From NCBI RefSeq assembly GCF_042650125.1, contig NZ_JBHSAP010000009.1, positions 310,001 through 374,000 of the forward strand: a DNA stretch of 64,000 nucleotides, written 5' to 3'. Every line of letters begins with the position of its first letter. The first letter of the stretch is position 1. The notes beneath the pieces are model-generated. The model ran no database searches and had not been told where the DNA came from. It was given only the letters and a program-made list of their open reading frames with translations. Below, in pieces: positions 16,317-25,369 of the stretch. Source of the stretch: Salinithrix halophila. GTDB lineage: Bacteria; Bacillota; Bacilli; Thermoactinomycetales; DSM-45169. The position numbers and the translations under genes are program-made.

Positions 16317-18448
16317 GCCGGTTTCACTCCTTTCCCCTGAGCGTCCTCAGGGTATTCGATGCGAGAGTGAAAAATGCCCTGTAGGGTTTCACACATCGAC
16401 CGTGCAATCAAATCCAGTTCCTTTAACGTTAAATCACATTCGTCAAACTGCCCGTCATCCAGTCGATCACGGATGATTTTGCGTACCATCGATCCGACCC
16501 GGTCCGGGGTCGGGCGCGACATGGAACGGACAGCGGCTTCAACACTATCCGCAATGCCGACAATGGCTGCCTCCTTAAACTGCGCTTTCGGACCTGGATA
16601 CCGATAATCCGCTTCCAACACTTGCCCGCCGTCTGCCTGTTCTTTCGCTTTGAAATAGAAAAATTTAAGCAGGGTCGTGCCGTGGTGTTGAGCAGCGATA
16701 TCGAGAATGGGCGTCGGGATATTGTATTCTTTTAGCATCTCCACTCCGTCCCTCGGATGGGCGATTATAATCGATTTCGATAAGTTAGGGGAGATCCGGT
16801 CGTGGGGATTCTCTGCTTGCATCTGGTTTTCAATGAAGAACTGGGGCCGTTTCATCTTCCCTACATCGTGATAGTAGGAGCCAACCCGAGCAAGCAAGCC
16901 GTCTGCTCCGACAGCTTCAGCCGCCGATTCGGCCAAGTTCCCAACCATAATGGAGTGGTGGTAGGTCCCCGGCGTCTGGATGAGCAGCTTTCGCAAAAGG
17001 GGATGATTGGGATTGGAAAGTTCTAAGAGCCGAAGCGGAGAAAGCATGTCGAATAAAGCTTCGATATGCTGAAGAAAGCCAATCGTTAAAACCGCTGAGA
17101 AAAGCCCACTCGCCGCCCCAAACCCCAAAGACTGCAGGAGCACCATCCCGTTTCCATCGACCGGAACAAGGGCGTAAAGAGAGGCAATAGCGGCCATGCT
17201 GGCTACGGAAGCGATCAGTCCGGCTCGAAGGATAGACAACCGGTTGCGAACGCCTGCCAAGGCATATGCCCCTGCACAACTGCTGACAAGGGCGACAAAT
17301 CCATAACGAAAATCGAAGAGAAGGTGGTTTTCCGCATTGAAAAACATCCCCGCCGATAGGCTGAACAAAACCCCGCACCAAAGAGCGAGAGGGAGACCGA
17401 GAAGCAAAGTCAACAACATGGTACCAAGGGCCGCTGGGGCCAAATAACCGACTGTGCTCCATTCCAAATTTTGCCCAAGGCTAACCACCTTCATCCCGAT
17501 CATGGTCAGAAGGAAAACTGCGAGCAACATCACCGTCTTGACGTTATCCTTGTGTACAGCAGGTTGGAAACGCCGAACAAAGAGGTATAGCATCATCATC
17601 ATCAGAATGATCAAGAGCAGCAGGCCGAGATGGGGCCAGGGATTGATCCGGTTTTTTAAAAACCCGAGTTCTTCCAGCTGTCGAACCTGCTCCTCGGTCA
17701 GTATTTCACCGGCGACCACAATGGCCTCTCCTTTGTTGATCGGGATCGGGTCGACGCTTTCCATCGCCGCTTCTTTTAGTTTCTTTGTCCGTTCTTTATC
17801 ATAAAGTTTATTCGGTACGATCATTTCACGGGTGATCTCCCGTACGACAAAGCGGGCATTTTTACCAAGAGAAGAGGTGACCAAGGCACGATCCACCCGA
17901 TCCTGCTGCTTTTCCAACTCATCGCTGCGGACCCCTTCAGACAGGATATCTTGTAAAATCTCCCGGCTGATCACGCGCATTTCCGTCACTTCATCCACTT
18001 TGACACGGGAAAGTCTCTGATAGAACTCACCGGTCAAGTTCGTGGGAAGACGATCTTTCAAGTTGGAAATTCGTTCCTTGTCCGACAGGGAGTCGTCAGA
18101 GAGGTTGCGCCGAATATCGGCGTAAAAGCCGTCCAGCCGTTTTAGCTGTCGCTCTGCCAGCCGGTCATCCACTCGATATTGCCGACCGACACTGTCGGCG
18201 GCTTTCTCACGGGCTTCTTCCGTTGCTGCCTGATCCACTTTGGTAACTGGCGAAGTAATGGTTTCCTTGCTGATAGAACCAGGAGTAAGGTTGTATTGCT
18301 GCGGCAATACATGATCCATCAGGAGGAGATAACAAAGGAACCCGAGACCGGCGTAAAGAAGAACCCGGATCCACCCGCTTTCTTTCCAGTGGGCGGGAAA
18401 CCGGATCCATTTTCGCCATGAATCCCGGGATTGTTCCGAATCTATCAT
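16313..18448 (-). CDS. pgpH: 7TM-HD cyclic-di-AMP phosphodiesterase (PgpH/YqfF)
   Basis: Membrane phosphodiesterase that degrades c-di-AMP to pApA. Order of parts in the 711 residues: an N-terminal membrane anchor near residue 30-45, a large extracellular domain (about 50-270), a block of seven hydrophobic segments (about 275-460), and a cytoplasmic HD domain with HSIMVGNLAE and YYHDVGKMKRP. Two-gene overlap with ybeY (4 bp) and a 27-bp gap after phoH place it in the same transcript. The name rests on architecture and conserved gene order. Confidence 0.95.
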   Translation of the reverse strand: MIDSEQSRDSWRKWIRFPAHWKESGWIRVLLYAGLGFLCYLLLMDHVLPQQYNLTPGSISKETITSPVTKVDQAATEEAREKAADSVGRQYRVDDRLAERQLKRLDGFYADIRRNLSDDSLSDKERISNLKDRLPTNLTGEFYQRLSRVKVDEVTEMRVISREILQDILSEGVRSDELEKQQDRVDRALVTSSLGKNARFVVREITREMIVPNKLYDKERTKKLKEAAMESVDPIPINKGEAIVVAGEILTEEQVRQLEELGFLKNRINPWPHLGLLLLIILMMMMLYLFVRRFQPAVHKDNVKTVMLLAVFLLTMIGMKVVSLGQNLEWSTVGYLAPAALGTMLLTLLLGLPLALWCGVLFSLSAGMFFNAENHLLFDFRYGFVALVSSCAGAYALAGVRNRLSILRAGLIASVASMAAIASLYALVPVDGNGMVLLQSLGFGAASGLFSAVLTIGFLQHIEALFDMLSPLRLLELSNPNHPLLRKLLIQTPGTYHHSIMVGNLAESAAEAVGADGLLARVGSYYHDVGKMKRPQFFIENQMQAENPHDRISPNLSKSIIIAHPRDGVEMLKEYNIPTPILDIAAQHHGTTLLKFFYFKAKEQADGGQVLEADYRYPGPKAQFKEAAIVGIADSVEAAVRSMSRPTPDRVGSMVRKIIRDRLDDGQFDECDLTLKELDLIARSMCETLQGIFHSRIEYPEDAQGKGVKPA

Positions 18449-18475
18449 CGAGACCGACTCCTTGCGAGGAGGAAT

Positions 18476-19435
18476 TTAATCCGCCTGGGCGTAGGCGTCA
18501 ATCACTTTTTGAACCAACGTATGGCGGACGACGTCCGCTTGGGTCAGATGGACAAATTGAATATCCTCCACGGGCGAAAGCAAACGTTCTGCCTCTTTCA
18601 AGCCGGACTGCTTTCCCTTGGGCAAGTCCACTTGGGTCACATCGCCAGTGACAACCATCTTGGACCCAAAGCCCAACCGGGTGAGGAACATTTTCATCTG
18701 TTCATTCGTCGTGTTCTGGGCTTCATCGAGGATGACGAACGAATCCTCCAGCGTTCGGCCCCTCATGTAAGCCAGCGGGGCTACTTCGATCATCCCTCGC
18801 TCCATCAGTTTGTTCACCTGCTCAACGCCGAGCATGGCATAGAGACTGTCATAGAGGGGACGCAGGTAGGGGTCCACCTTTTCCTGCAGATCTCCGGGAA
18901 GGAAGCCAAGACTTTCCCCCGCCTCAACGGCTGGCCGAGTCAGCACAATTCGTTTTACTTGGTGGGCCTTGAGGGCGGTCACAGCCAACACCACCGCGAG
19001 AAAAGTCTTTCCCGTGCCAGCAGGCCCGATCCCGAAAACGATATCCGACTTTTTAATGGCGCTGACATAATGCCGCTGGCCCAGGGTTTTTACTCGAATC
19101 GGCTTTCCTTTCAAAGTGACACCGATCTGTTCATCATACAGTTCCAAAAGTTCGTCGGCCAGCCCATCCCGTGCCAGCCGTTCAGCGTATACGACATCTC
19201 TCTCCGTAAGCGTGATCCCCCGCCTTACCAAGTTCAGAAGCACTCGAAACAAGTGGTTAAGTACCTCTAGCTCTTCGGGAGCGCCGGTAATGGCAACCTC
19301 TTCCCCACGGGAGACGATCTTGGCAGGGGTGCGTTCCTCGATCATTCTCAAATAACCATCCTGCGGACCGAACAAGGCTAATGCCTCACTCGCGTCCCGC
19401 AACCGGATTTTAATCGTATGCTCCTGATGTGACAA
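18476..19435 (-). CDS. phoH: PhoH family ATPase
   Basis: A 319-residue protein with an N-terminal KH-like domain and a PhoH NTPase domain: Walker A GPAGTGKTFLA and Walker B FVILDEAQNTT. PhoH proteins are proposed RNA helicases or RNases linked to rRNA processing, which fits its ybeY and era neighbours. The ATG at 19435 lies 6 bp after the yqfD stop. Confidence 0.95.
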   Translation of the reverse strand: MSHQEHTIKIRLRDASEALALFGPQDGYLRMIEERTPAKIVSRGEEVAITGAPEELEVLNHLFRVLLNLVRRGITLTERDVVYAERLARDGLADELLELYDEQIGVTLKGKPIRVKTLGQRHYVSAIKKSDIVFGIGPAGTGKTFLAVVLAVTALKAHQVKRIVLTRPAVEAGESLGFLPGDLQEKVDPYLRPLYDSLYAMLGVEQVNKLMERGMIEVAPLAYMRGRTLEDSFVILDEAQNTTNEQMKMFLTRLGFGSKMVVTGDVTQVDLPKGKQSGLKEAERLLSPVEDIQFVHLTQADVVRHTLVQKVIDAYAQAD

Positions 19436-19441
19436 ATTAGC

Positions 19442-20650
19442 TCATTCTCCTTGAAGAATCGGTTGTGGGCTGGCGATGTCTTCCACGACGTCAAAATGAA
19501 TCTTTAACACAACTTTACCATTGTCCCGACGCGGGTGCAAAATTTTTTCCTCCAGGATCCTCCCGTGTTCACCCAGGCGTGCCAGTAGATCTTCCCGTGC
19601 CCGGGAACGCCCGATTGCGATCGCTTCTCGAACCGACAACTTCTGCTTCACCCATGTCATTTCCATTCGTTCTTCCTCCACCCAACCAAAGGGAAGACGC
19701 CAGTCCCGTGCACGCAGGGCGTGAACCCGCTGGATCCGTTCCACTTGGCGATAGGTGTCGGGGTAGAGAAATGGAAGTCGGATCACCCTTGACGCTAAGT
19801 AAGGATAGTATGCCCTTTCCCGGTTTCCGGTGTACACTTTTCTTTTCTGAATCAGGGGAACGGATACTTCCGATTCATACCAAACTTCTCCCAGAACGCT
19901 TCCCTTTGCCCCGACCAATTTCCCTTCCTTCGGGTTTTCCGGATCTCCATATCTCCCTGACACCAATAACTGCCCTTTTTTTACAACATCGTTCACTTCC
20001 ACCACGGGGCGGCCCCTTTCCACCCGCAGATCGTAGATAAGACCAGCCCGCTTCGCCACCAAGTTGATGGGGCCTTTTTCTCCTGATTTTTCTCCTTCTT
20101 CCACCCGTTTTTTTTCAACGACCGTCACAATCGCACGGGTTCCCTCTATGCGAAATCCGGCCCAGGATAAATGGGGCATCTGTTGAGTCAGCCGATATTG
20201 GATCTGGAGGTTGTCAGGCATTCGACTTTTCAATTGCCCGACAAAAACCCCTTCTTTTTTCAGCACAGACAGAATTTCTGCTGTCGGCACCGTTTCGTTC
20301 CCCTCCACTTCTACCGACCAGACCATCGAAGTAAGGGAGAATATCAAGATAACAAATAAAACCATCCCCCAGACGAAAAAGCGGCGGCGTTTTATCCGTG
20401 CCAACCAAAAAGGAAGACCTTGTTTATTTAAGATCCGCATTTTACTTCCTGTTTCCCGAAGGATGGGGCGCAGCCGCCAGTAGTCGGGAATGGCGATCGT
20501 GAGACGGATGCGTGTTGGGGCTACCCTAACGATCTGGCTGATATCCATCCCGACCCCTGTCGCACGATTGATGAATTCAGCAAGTCTATTACCGGTCAAC
20601 TCGATGCGGAGATTTCCTTTGATCGTTTGCGGCCAATTCTTTTGCTGCAA
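19442..20650 (-). CDS. yqfD: Sporulation protein YqfD
   Basis: The 402-residue product has an N-terminal cytoplasmic domain, a single membrane segment around residues 92-112 (FFVWGMVLFVILIF), and a long external domain with VEVEGNETVPTAEIL. In B. subtilis yqfD belongs to the sigma-E regulon and affects sporulation. TTG at 20650 is chosen because AAGGAG lies 9 bases before it. It is 13 bp after yqfC and probably coupled to it. Confidence 0.93.
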   Translation of the reverse strand: MQQKNWPQTIKGNLRIELTGNRLAEFINRATGVGMDISQIVRVAPTRIRLTIAIPDYWRLRPILRETGSKMRILNKQGLPFWLARIKRRRFFVWGMVLFVILIFSLTSMVWSVEVEGNETVPTAEILSVLKKEGVFVGQLKSRMPDNLQIQYRLTQQMPHLSWAGFRIEGTRAIVTVVEKKRVEEGEKSGEKGPINLVAKRAGLIYDLRVERGRPVVEVNDVVKKGQLLVSGRYGDPENPKEGKLVGAKGSVLGEVWYESEVSVPLIQKRKVYTGNRERAYYPYLASRVIRLPFLYPDTYRQVERIQRVHALRARDWRLPFGWVEEERMEMTWVKQKLSVREAIAIGRSRAREDLLARLGEHGRILEEKILHPRRDNGKVVLKIHFDVVEDIASPQPILQGE

Positions 20651-20663
20651 CGCATCTCTCTCC

Positions 20664-20942
20664 TTAATCCAGGTACTTCACCTCGGAGACAGTCCCGCCA
20701 ATCCATATTTCTCCGGGGTAAATCGCCTGAATGACCAGTTTGTTTCCCGCGATCCGCAAAGTACCTTGGGAGGTACGCATCCGGATCTCCGTTTCGGAAA
20801 ACATCTCCACCCCTTGATGGTTTTCCACATGAACCCGGTAGGGGCCAACAATCAGAATACGAGGAACATTGGCAGCGACATCCCTTGGAATGTCCAGCCA
20901 GTCCGAAGCTATTTTCCGCACTCGGTTTCCGATATTCCGCAT
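20664..20942 (-). CDS. yqfC: Sporulation protein YqfC
   Basis: A 92-residue protein with the DIPRDVAANVPRILIVG and VENHQGVEMFSE segments of the YqfC family, which is conserved in spore formers next to yqfD. The ATG at 20942 is preferred over one 13 codons upstream because GGAGG lies 10 bases before it. The 200-bp gap to the SASP gene upstream holds that gene's terminator and room for a promoter; no other gene was seen. Confidence 0.92.
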   Translation of the reverse strand: MRNIGNRVRKIASDWLDIPRDVAANVPRILIVGPYRVHVENHQGVEMFSETEIRMRTSQGTLRIAGNKLVIQAIYPGEIWIGGTVSEVKYLD

Positions 20943-21084
20943 GGGAACGAGCCCTCCATCTTCTTGACTAACTTTATGCATCGTTGTCCCATTTTATGAA
21001 AGAAGCTCAAACAAACCACGCCTTTGATAAACATACATCAGGAAAGTGTATGTAAAAGGCATGGATGACATGAAACAGCCGAAC

Positions 21085-21120
21085 AAAAAGGAAAGGCGAT
21101 GCAGATTTAACCTGCATCGC
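21085..21120 (-). terminator. Terminator of the SASP gene
   Basis: GCGATGCAG at 21096-21104 pairs perfectly with CTGCATCGC at 21112-21120; on the minus strand the stem runs into TTTCCTTTTT. Confidence 0.88.
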
Positions 21121-21149
21121 TCGTTCACCATATGACTATGGGCTATGGG

Positions 21150-21356
21150 TTACTGCTGCTGTTGACCGGATTGCTGTTGCTGGGCTTGACGAACCAAACG
21201 TTTGGTGATCTCGCCGCCGACAGAGCCGTTGGCCCGAGCGGTGCTGGATTCACCCAGCTGAACCCCGAATTCGGAAGCGATCTCTTCCTTGTACTGGTTG
21301 AGAACCGCGGCAGATTGAGGAACCAAGAGACGATTGCTGCTACGGGAACGCGCCAT
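21150..21356 (-). CDS. Alpha/beta-type small acid-soluble spore protein
   Basis: A 68-residue DNA-binding spore protein that coats forespore DNA. It contains the GPR cleavage-site type segment KEEIASEFGVQL and the second signature GSVGGEITKRLVRQAQ. The C-terminus ends in a glutamine-rich tail (QQQQ-SG-QQQQ). The ATG at 21356 follows GGGGAGGTG. It is monocistronic with its own terminator. The substrate-cleaving protease gpr lies in the same window at 43939-45057. Confidence 0.96.
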   Translation of the reverse strand: MARSRSSNRLLVPQSAAVLNQYKEEIASEFGVQLGESSTARANGSVGGEITKRLVRQAQQQQSGQQQQ

Positions 21357-21463
21357 GTTTTTCACCTCCCCTTGTATCCATAGTGTGAACGGTTGACAGA
21401 AAAGCATGTTACGAACTTGTTTCCAAGGGAACAGGTGGGAGGGATCTTTCATCCTTCACCGAT

Positions 21464-21493
21464 AAAAAACAGCTGCCTTTTCGGCAGCTGTTT
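21464..21493 (-). terminator. Terminator of the nfeD-floA-orf operon
   Basis: AAACAGCTGCC pairs with GGCAGCTGTTT (21483-21493) around a TTTTC loop, followed on the minus strand by TTTTTTATC. It lies 9 bp after the stop of the 155-residue ORF. Confidence 0.88.
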
Positions 21494-21501
21494 AAGCCTC
21501 G

Positions 21502-21969
21502 TCATCGAACGCCTTTTCCGCGACGTCGGGAACGAGGCGGATCGAGGACCTCTTTCATAATGATTGCTCGTTTCCACCCGGCTCGGGGCAGATCCGCCAG
21601 AGGGGATCTTTTTTTGTTTTTGGGCGGTTTGAGTGTTGTCTGCATCGACCGTTTCATGAGATCCGGGTCAAGCCGACGAGCTGAGTCCTCTGGAATTTCT
21701 GGTCTTTCTTCAATCTGCTTTTTGGCATCGGTCACAGCTCGCCCTTCTCCCATCTTCCCCTTCCTGTCGAAGGGATTTGTTTCTTTTTCATCATCCTCCC
21801 CGCCGAATACGTCCCAGGGATTTTCCCAGGGCTGTTTCTTCCCAGGATTGGCGGGGCGGCCACCGGAGTTCTTCTGGTCTTTAAAGGCCTTTAACAACAT
21901 GGAACCCAGAAACAGGATGATCGGTATCAAGAAACCCACGTTCTCAGATAACAGGTCCAATAATTTCAC
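21502..21969 (-). CDS. Hypothetical single-pass membrane protein downstream of floA
   Basis: Not recognised. The 155 residues start with a hydrophobic segment (about 10-30, VGFLIPIILFLGSMLLKAF) followed by a soluble, highly charged and proline-rich tail that contains a DVFGGEDDEKE acidic stretch and ends in a very basic SRRRGKGVR. The order implies N-terminal membrane anchoring with a disordered cytoplasmic tail. It is 33 bp after floA and ends at a terminator, so it is probably expressed with the flotillin operon and may be a membrane-domain accessory; that is inference. Confidence 0.7.
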   Translation of the reverse strand: MKLLDLLSENVGFLIPIILFLGSMLLKAFKDQKNSGGRPANPGKKQPWENPWDVFGGEDDEKETNPFDRKGKMGEGRAVTDAKKQIEERPEIPEDSARRLDPDLMKRSMQTTLKPPKNKKRSPLADLPRAGWKRAIIMKEVLDPPRSRRRGKGVR

Positions 21970-22002
21970 TCCGGCACCTCCTCCCCGTCAGAGAGAAAGA
22001 CC

Positions 22003-22980
22003 TCAATCGTCTTCCTCATCCGTTTGGGAGATAGATTTACGCATATCGGTATCGGCCATGACATTTTGCATGTTGTAATAATCCATGACACCTAGTTTAC
22101 CGGCACGTAAGGCTTCGGCCATCGCCATCGGCACTTCAGCTTCCGCCTCGACCACCTTGGCACGCATTTCTTCGACGCGGGCGCGCATTTCTTGTTCTTT
22201 CGCCACAGCCATCGCACGACGCTCTTCGGCTTTAGCCTGTGCGATATTTTTGTCGGCTTCCGCTTGGTCCGTCTGCAATGTAGCCCCGATGTTTTTGCCT
22301 ACATCCACATCAGCGATGTCAATGGAGAGGATTTCGAAAGCGGTGCCAGCATCCAATCCTTTTTCCAACACGGTGTTCGATATCATATCCGGGTTTTCCA
22401 AAACTTCCTTGTGACTGGCAGCGGAACCGTTAGTCGTAACGATCCCTTCACCGACCCGGGCGATAATGGTTTCCTCACCAGCTCCACCGACAAGGCGGTC
22501 GATATTGGCACGCACGGTCACCCTGGCAACCACCCTTACTTCGATCCCGTCCTTGGCCACGGCGGAGACAACCGGAGTCTCGATCACTTTCGGATTGACA
22601 CTCATTTGGACTGCTTCGAGTACGTCACGGCCTGCTAAGTCAATCGCAGCCGCTCGTTCAAACATGAGATCGATATCGGCCCGCTGAGCAGCAATGAGGG
22701 CGTCGACCACACGATCGACATTTCCCCCTGCCAGATAGTGGGTCTCTAACTGTTCAATATTGACTTCGAGTCCTGCTTTACGAGCTTTAATGAGCGGATT
22801 GATGATCCGAGACGGTGTAATTCTCCGCAAGCGCATCCCAATCAGGGTCGTCAGCCCTACGTAGACACCGGAAGCCATGGCCGAAATCCAAAGCATGATC
22901 GGTACAAAAGAAAACAGAATCGAGAGAGCAATCACAGCAACAACAGCGATCAGAATGATGCTTAGTACATTAGGTTCCAT
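22003..22980 (-). CDS. floA: Flotillin-like protein FloA
   Basis: Scaffold protein of functional membrane microdomains. The 325 residues have an N-terminal hydrophobic hairpin (about 5-45) and the long PHB/coiled-coil region with repeated AKAEERRAMAVAKEQEM and KVVEAEAEVPMAMAEAL segments, ending in an acidic tail. The ATG at 22980 lies about 90 bp after nfeD, its usual partner. Length is normal for YqfA/FloA. Confidence 0.96.
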   Translation of the reverse strand: MEPNVLSIILIAVVAVIALSILFSFVPIMLWISAMASGVYVGLTTLIGMRLRRITPSRIINPLIKARKAGLEVNIEQLETHYLAGGNVDRVVDALIAAQRADIDLMFERAAAIDLAGRDVLEAVQMSVNPKVIETPVVSAVAKDGIEVRVVARVTVRANIDRLVGGAGEETIIARVGEGIVTTNGSAASHKEVLENPDMISNTVLEKGLDAGTAFEILSIDIADVDVGKNIGATLQTDQAEADKNIAQAKAEERRAMAVAKEQEMRARVEEMRAKVVEAEAEVPMAMAEALRAGKLGVMDYYNMQNVMADTDMRKSISQTDEEDD

Positions 22981-23069
22981 GAATAATCCCCTTTCTGAAT
23001 CCGAATGTGTAAGCTAATTATAACGTACTTACCAAGGTCATCCAAAAGGTGAAATGAAAAAGGAGTGTC

Positions 23070-24404
23070 TCAATCTGCCTCCTCTTCCTTGATAAGCCGA
23101 ACGACTACCCGCACTCCCTGAACATCGACCACTTTCACTTGGGAGTTCGGAGGGATGAACTCACCCTCACTGACCACATCCTGCCGTACCCCATCGATCA
23201 GGGCAGAGCCTGAAGGTCTGAGTGGTGTCTGAGTTTGCCCGGATCGTCCCAACAGTTCACTTCGGCCTGTCTGGGAAGTATAACCGGTTTCGTTCCGTTG
23301 GGTATCGGCAAGGATGAATTTCTTCCACGTTCCCCGGACCCCGAAAATTTTAGCGACCACTGCCAGGAAGACTCCCGCCATCACCAGAGCAATCAGGAGG
23401 GAACCGAGACTGAAAGCCTTGTCTTGGGAAGCGCTTACCAAGGAAGCTCCCAAGGAAAGGAGCCCCAAAATTCCGAAGAGACCGAAGCCTGCCACAAACA
23501 CCTCGATCAGCATTAGGATCAGGCCCAGGACCAAAAGGAAACCTGTTTCCACTCCGGCGAAACCAGCTAGATAATGGCCGAAGAAATAAAGGCCAAAAGC
23601 GGATATCCCAATCGCTCCCGGAAGGCCGAAACCCGGTGTCAGCACCTCGAGAATGAGCCCCGCCATTCCAAGGAAGAAGAGAACGGGAATGACGTAGGGG
23701 CTGGTAACAAAGCGAGCCACTTTTTCTGCCAAACTGGGATTACCCTGTATGACATCCCCCGGATCCGCCTTGACAAAATCCAGTACCTCTTTTTTACTCG
23801 TAGCCAACTGATCAGCCATTTTCAGCTTAACAGCCTGATTGGCGGACAGACTGACCAGTTCTCCCTTTTTCTTCAAACCTTTGATCGTGAGATTTCGGTC
23901 CGCCATGCCAGCGGCGATCTCCGGATCACGCCCGTGAGCTTCGGCGGCAGCCCGCATGTTGGAAGCCCAGAAGGCTACTGTCTTCGGATCTGCAGGCTTT
24001 CCGGTCATTGTTCGGGGCTCTGCCGCTCCCATAGCACTTCCCGGTGCCATCAGAATATGATCAGCATTCAAAGCGATATAGGAGCCAGCCGAGATCGCCT
24101 CCCCTTTAATATAGACAGTGACTGGGATGTCGGAGTGACGGATCAGTTTGCCGATAGCGAGAGCAGCATTCACTTCACCGCCTAAGGTATCCATCTCCAA
24201 AACGATAGCCCGGGCACCCGCTTTTTCTGCCTCTTGGAAGGAGCGCTCCAGAAAGCGGGTAAGACCCCGTTCCACCTCTTGCTTAACAGGAACCCAATAA
24301 ACTACCCTACCCTGAGCAGCGGCGGGTTGAGAAGAAGAAACCCACAGCGACACCACTCCAAGCAGGACAGAAAAGGCGACAAAAACGGCTACCAGTCTCC
24401 TCAT
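23070..24404 (-). CDS. nfeD: NfeD family membrane-bound ClpP-class serine protease
   Basis: Long NfeD of 444 residues: a signal or anchor segment (residues 1-30, ending SQPAAAQG), a ClpP-like serine protease domain with the catalytic segment GEAISAGSYIALNADHIL, about four membrane segments, and a C-terminal OB-fold NfeD domain ending in VQGVRVVVRLIKEE. Such proteins pair with flotillins and stomatins, and floA follows directly. The ATG at 24404 is chosen because GGGGGGTGAATCGG precedes it; the open frame upstream overlaps the terminator of yqeY. Confidence 0.94.
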   Translation of the reverse strand: MRRLVAVFVAFSVLLGVVSLWVSSSQPAAAQGRVVYWVPVKQEVERGLTRFLERSFQEAEKAGARAIVLEMDTLGGEVNAALAIGKLIRHSDIPVTVYIKGEAISAGSYIALNADHILMAPGSAMGAAEPRTMTGKPADPKTVAFWASNMRAAAEAHGRDPEIAAGMADRNLTIKGLKKKGELVSLSANQAVKLKMADQLATSKKEVLDFVKADPGDVIQGNPSLAEKVARFVTSPYVIPVLFFLGMAGLILEVLTPGFGLPGAIGISAFGLYFFGHYLAGFAGVETGFLLVLGLILMLIEVFVAGFGLFGILGLLSLGASLVSASQDKAFSLGSLLIALVMAGVFLAVVAKIFGVRGTWKKFILADTQRNETGYTSQTGRSELLGRSGQTQTPLRPSGSALIDGVRQDVVSEGEFIPPNSQVKVVDVQGVRVVVRLIKEEEAD

Positions 24405-24484
24405 CCGATTCACCCCCCTCTGATATATACGGATACGTGCCCCTTTTGTTACATACCCCACCACATTTTTTGCAAAAAAAGCGT

Positions 24485-24520
24485 AAAAAAACACAGCGCA
24501 GGATTGCGCTGTGTTTTTTT
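24485..24520. terminator. Bidirectional terminator after yqeY
   Basis: ACACAGCGCA (24491-24500) and TGCGCTGTGT (24505-24514) form a 10-bp stem with a short loop, with A-runs on the left and T-runs on the right. On the minus strand it ends the rpsU-yqeY transcript. Confidence 0.92.
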
Positions 24521-24525
24521 TACTT

Positions 24526-24966
24526 TCACAAGGACTCCTGAACCAGACGGTTAACCAATTGCCCGTCGGCTCGCCCTTTGACACGGGGCATGACCGCACG
24601 CATCACTTTACCCATATCGGCCTTAGAGGAGGCACCCGTCTCGGTGATCGCTTCTTGGATGATTCCCTTCAATTCCTGTTCAGACAGGGGTTCGGGAAGG
24701 TACGATTGCAAAACAGCGATCTCTGAGCGTGCTTTTTCAGCCAGGTCGTCACGACCGGCCTGTTCGAATTCCACGAGGGAATCCTTTTGTTGTTTCAGCT
24801 CTTTGGCCACCACGTCCAGCGCCTCGTCCTCGGAGAGGGGGCGCTTCAGTTCGATCTCCTTGTTCTTAACGGAGGAACGAACCATGCGGATAACGGAGAG
24901 TCTAGCTTTGTCTTTATTTTTCATCGCGGTCTTCATATCATCGTTCAACCGCTCAATCAGGGTCAC
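24526..24966 (-). CDS. yqeY: GatB/YqeY domain protein
   Basis: A 146-residue helical protein of the YqeY family, related to the tRNA-binding tail of GatB. Visible signatures are RLNDDMKTAMKNKDK at the start and the C-terminal GKVMRAVMPRVKGRADG. Its role is not settled. GTG at 24966 is preferred over GTG at 24984, which sits at the rpsU stop codon with no ribosome site; the chosen start gives the usual length. It follows rpsU by 17 bp, the arrangement found across Firmicutes. Confidence 0.95.
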   Translation of the reverse strand: MTLIERLNDDMKTAMKNKDKARLSVIRMVRSSVKNKEIELKRPLSEDEALDVVAKELKQQKDSLVEFEQAGRDDLAEKARSEIAVLQSYLPEPLSEQELKGIIQEAITETGASSKADMGKVMRAVMPRVKGRADGQLVNRLVQESL

Positions 24967-24983
24967 TGGTCCTTCGCACCTCA

Positions 24984-25154
24984 CTATTTGCGCTTACGGG
25001 CAGCGTCAGACTTTTTCTTCCGCTTGATGCTGGGCTTCTCGTAATGCTTGCGTTTTTTCAGCTCCCGCATCGTCCCGTCCTTGGCCGTAGCCTTCTTGAA
25101 ACGGCGCAGTGCTTTATCCAGCGTTTCGTTTTTGCGAACGTGAATTTCCGCCAT
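24984..25154 (-). CDS. rpsU: Ribosomal protein bS21
   Basis: A 56-residue, very basic protein of the small subunit. The product starts MAEIHVRKNETLDKALRRFK and ends in a Lys/Arg-rich tail, the family pattern. The ATG at 25154 follows GGAGGGATAAGC. It heads a two-gene transcript with yqeY. A leader of about 175 nt separates it from the promoter. Confidence 0.97.
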   Translation of the reverse strand: MAEIHVRKNETLDKALRRFKKATAKDGTMRELKKRKHYEKPSIKRKKKSDAARKRK

Positions 25155-25331
25155 GCTTATCCCTCCCTCCGCGGGCCATTAAGCGCCCGGGGCTGAACAC
25201 CGCCGGGAATCGTAAACCCTAAAGCGATGAAAAAGCGAAGGGTTCTGTCCCACAAGAGGGGGACACGCACCTCGCAAACGCTGCTTGTCAGATCCACGCA
25301 GATGTTGGACATGAAAGCAAACTCAACGATT

Positions 25332-25361
25332 ATTATACTATAGAATAAAAAGGCGTGTCAA
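25332..25361 (-). promoter_or_regulatory. Sigma-A promoter of rpsU-yqeY
   Basis: TTGACA (25356-25361) and TATAAT (25332-25337) on the minus strand, both perfect, 18 bp apart. The -35 box lies a few bases downstream of the HIT gene stop. Confidence 0.88.
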
Positions 25362-25369
25362 AAGAAGGT

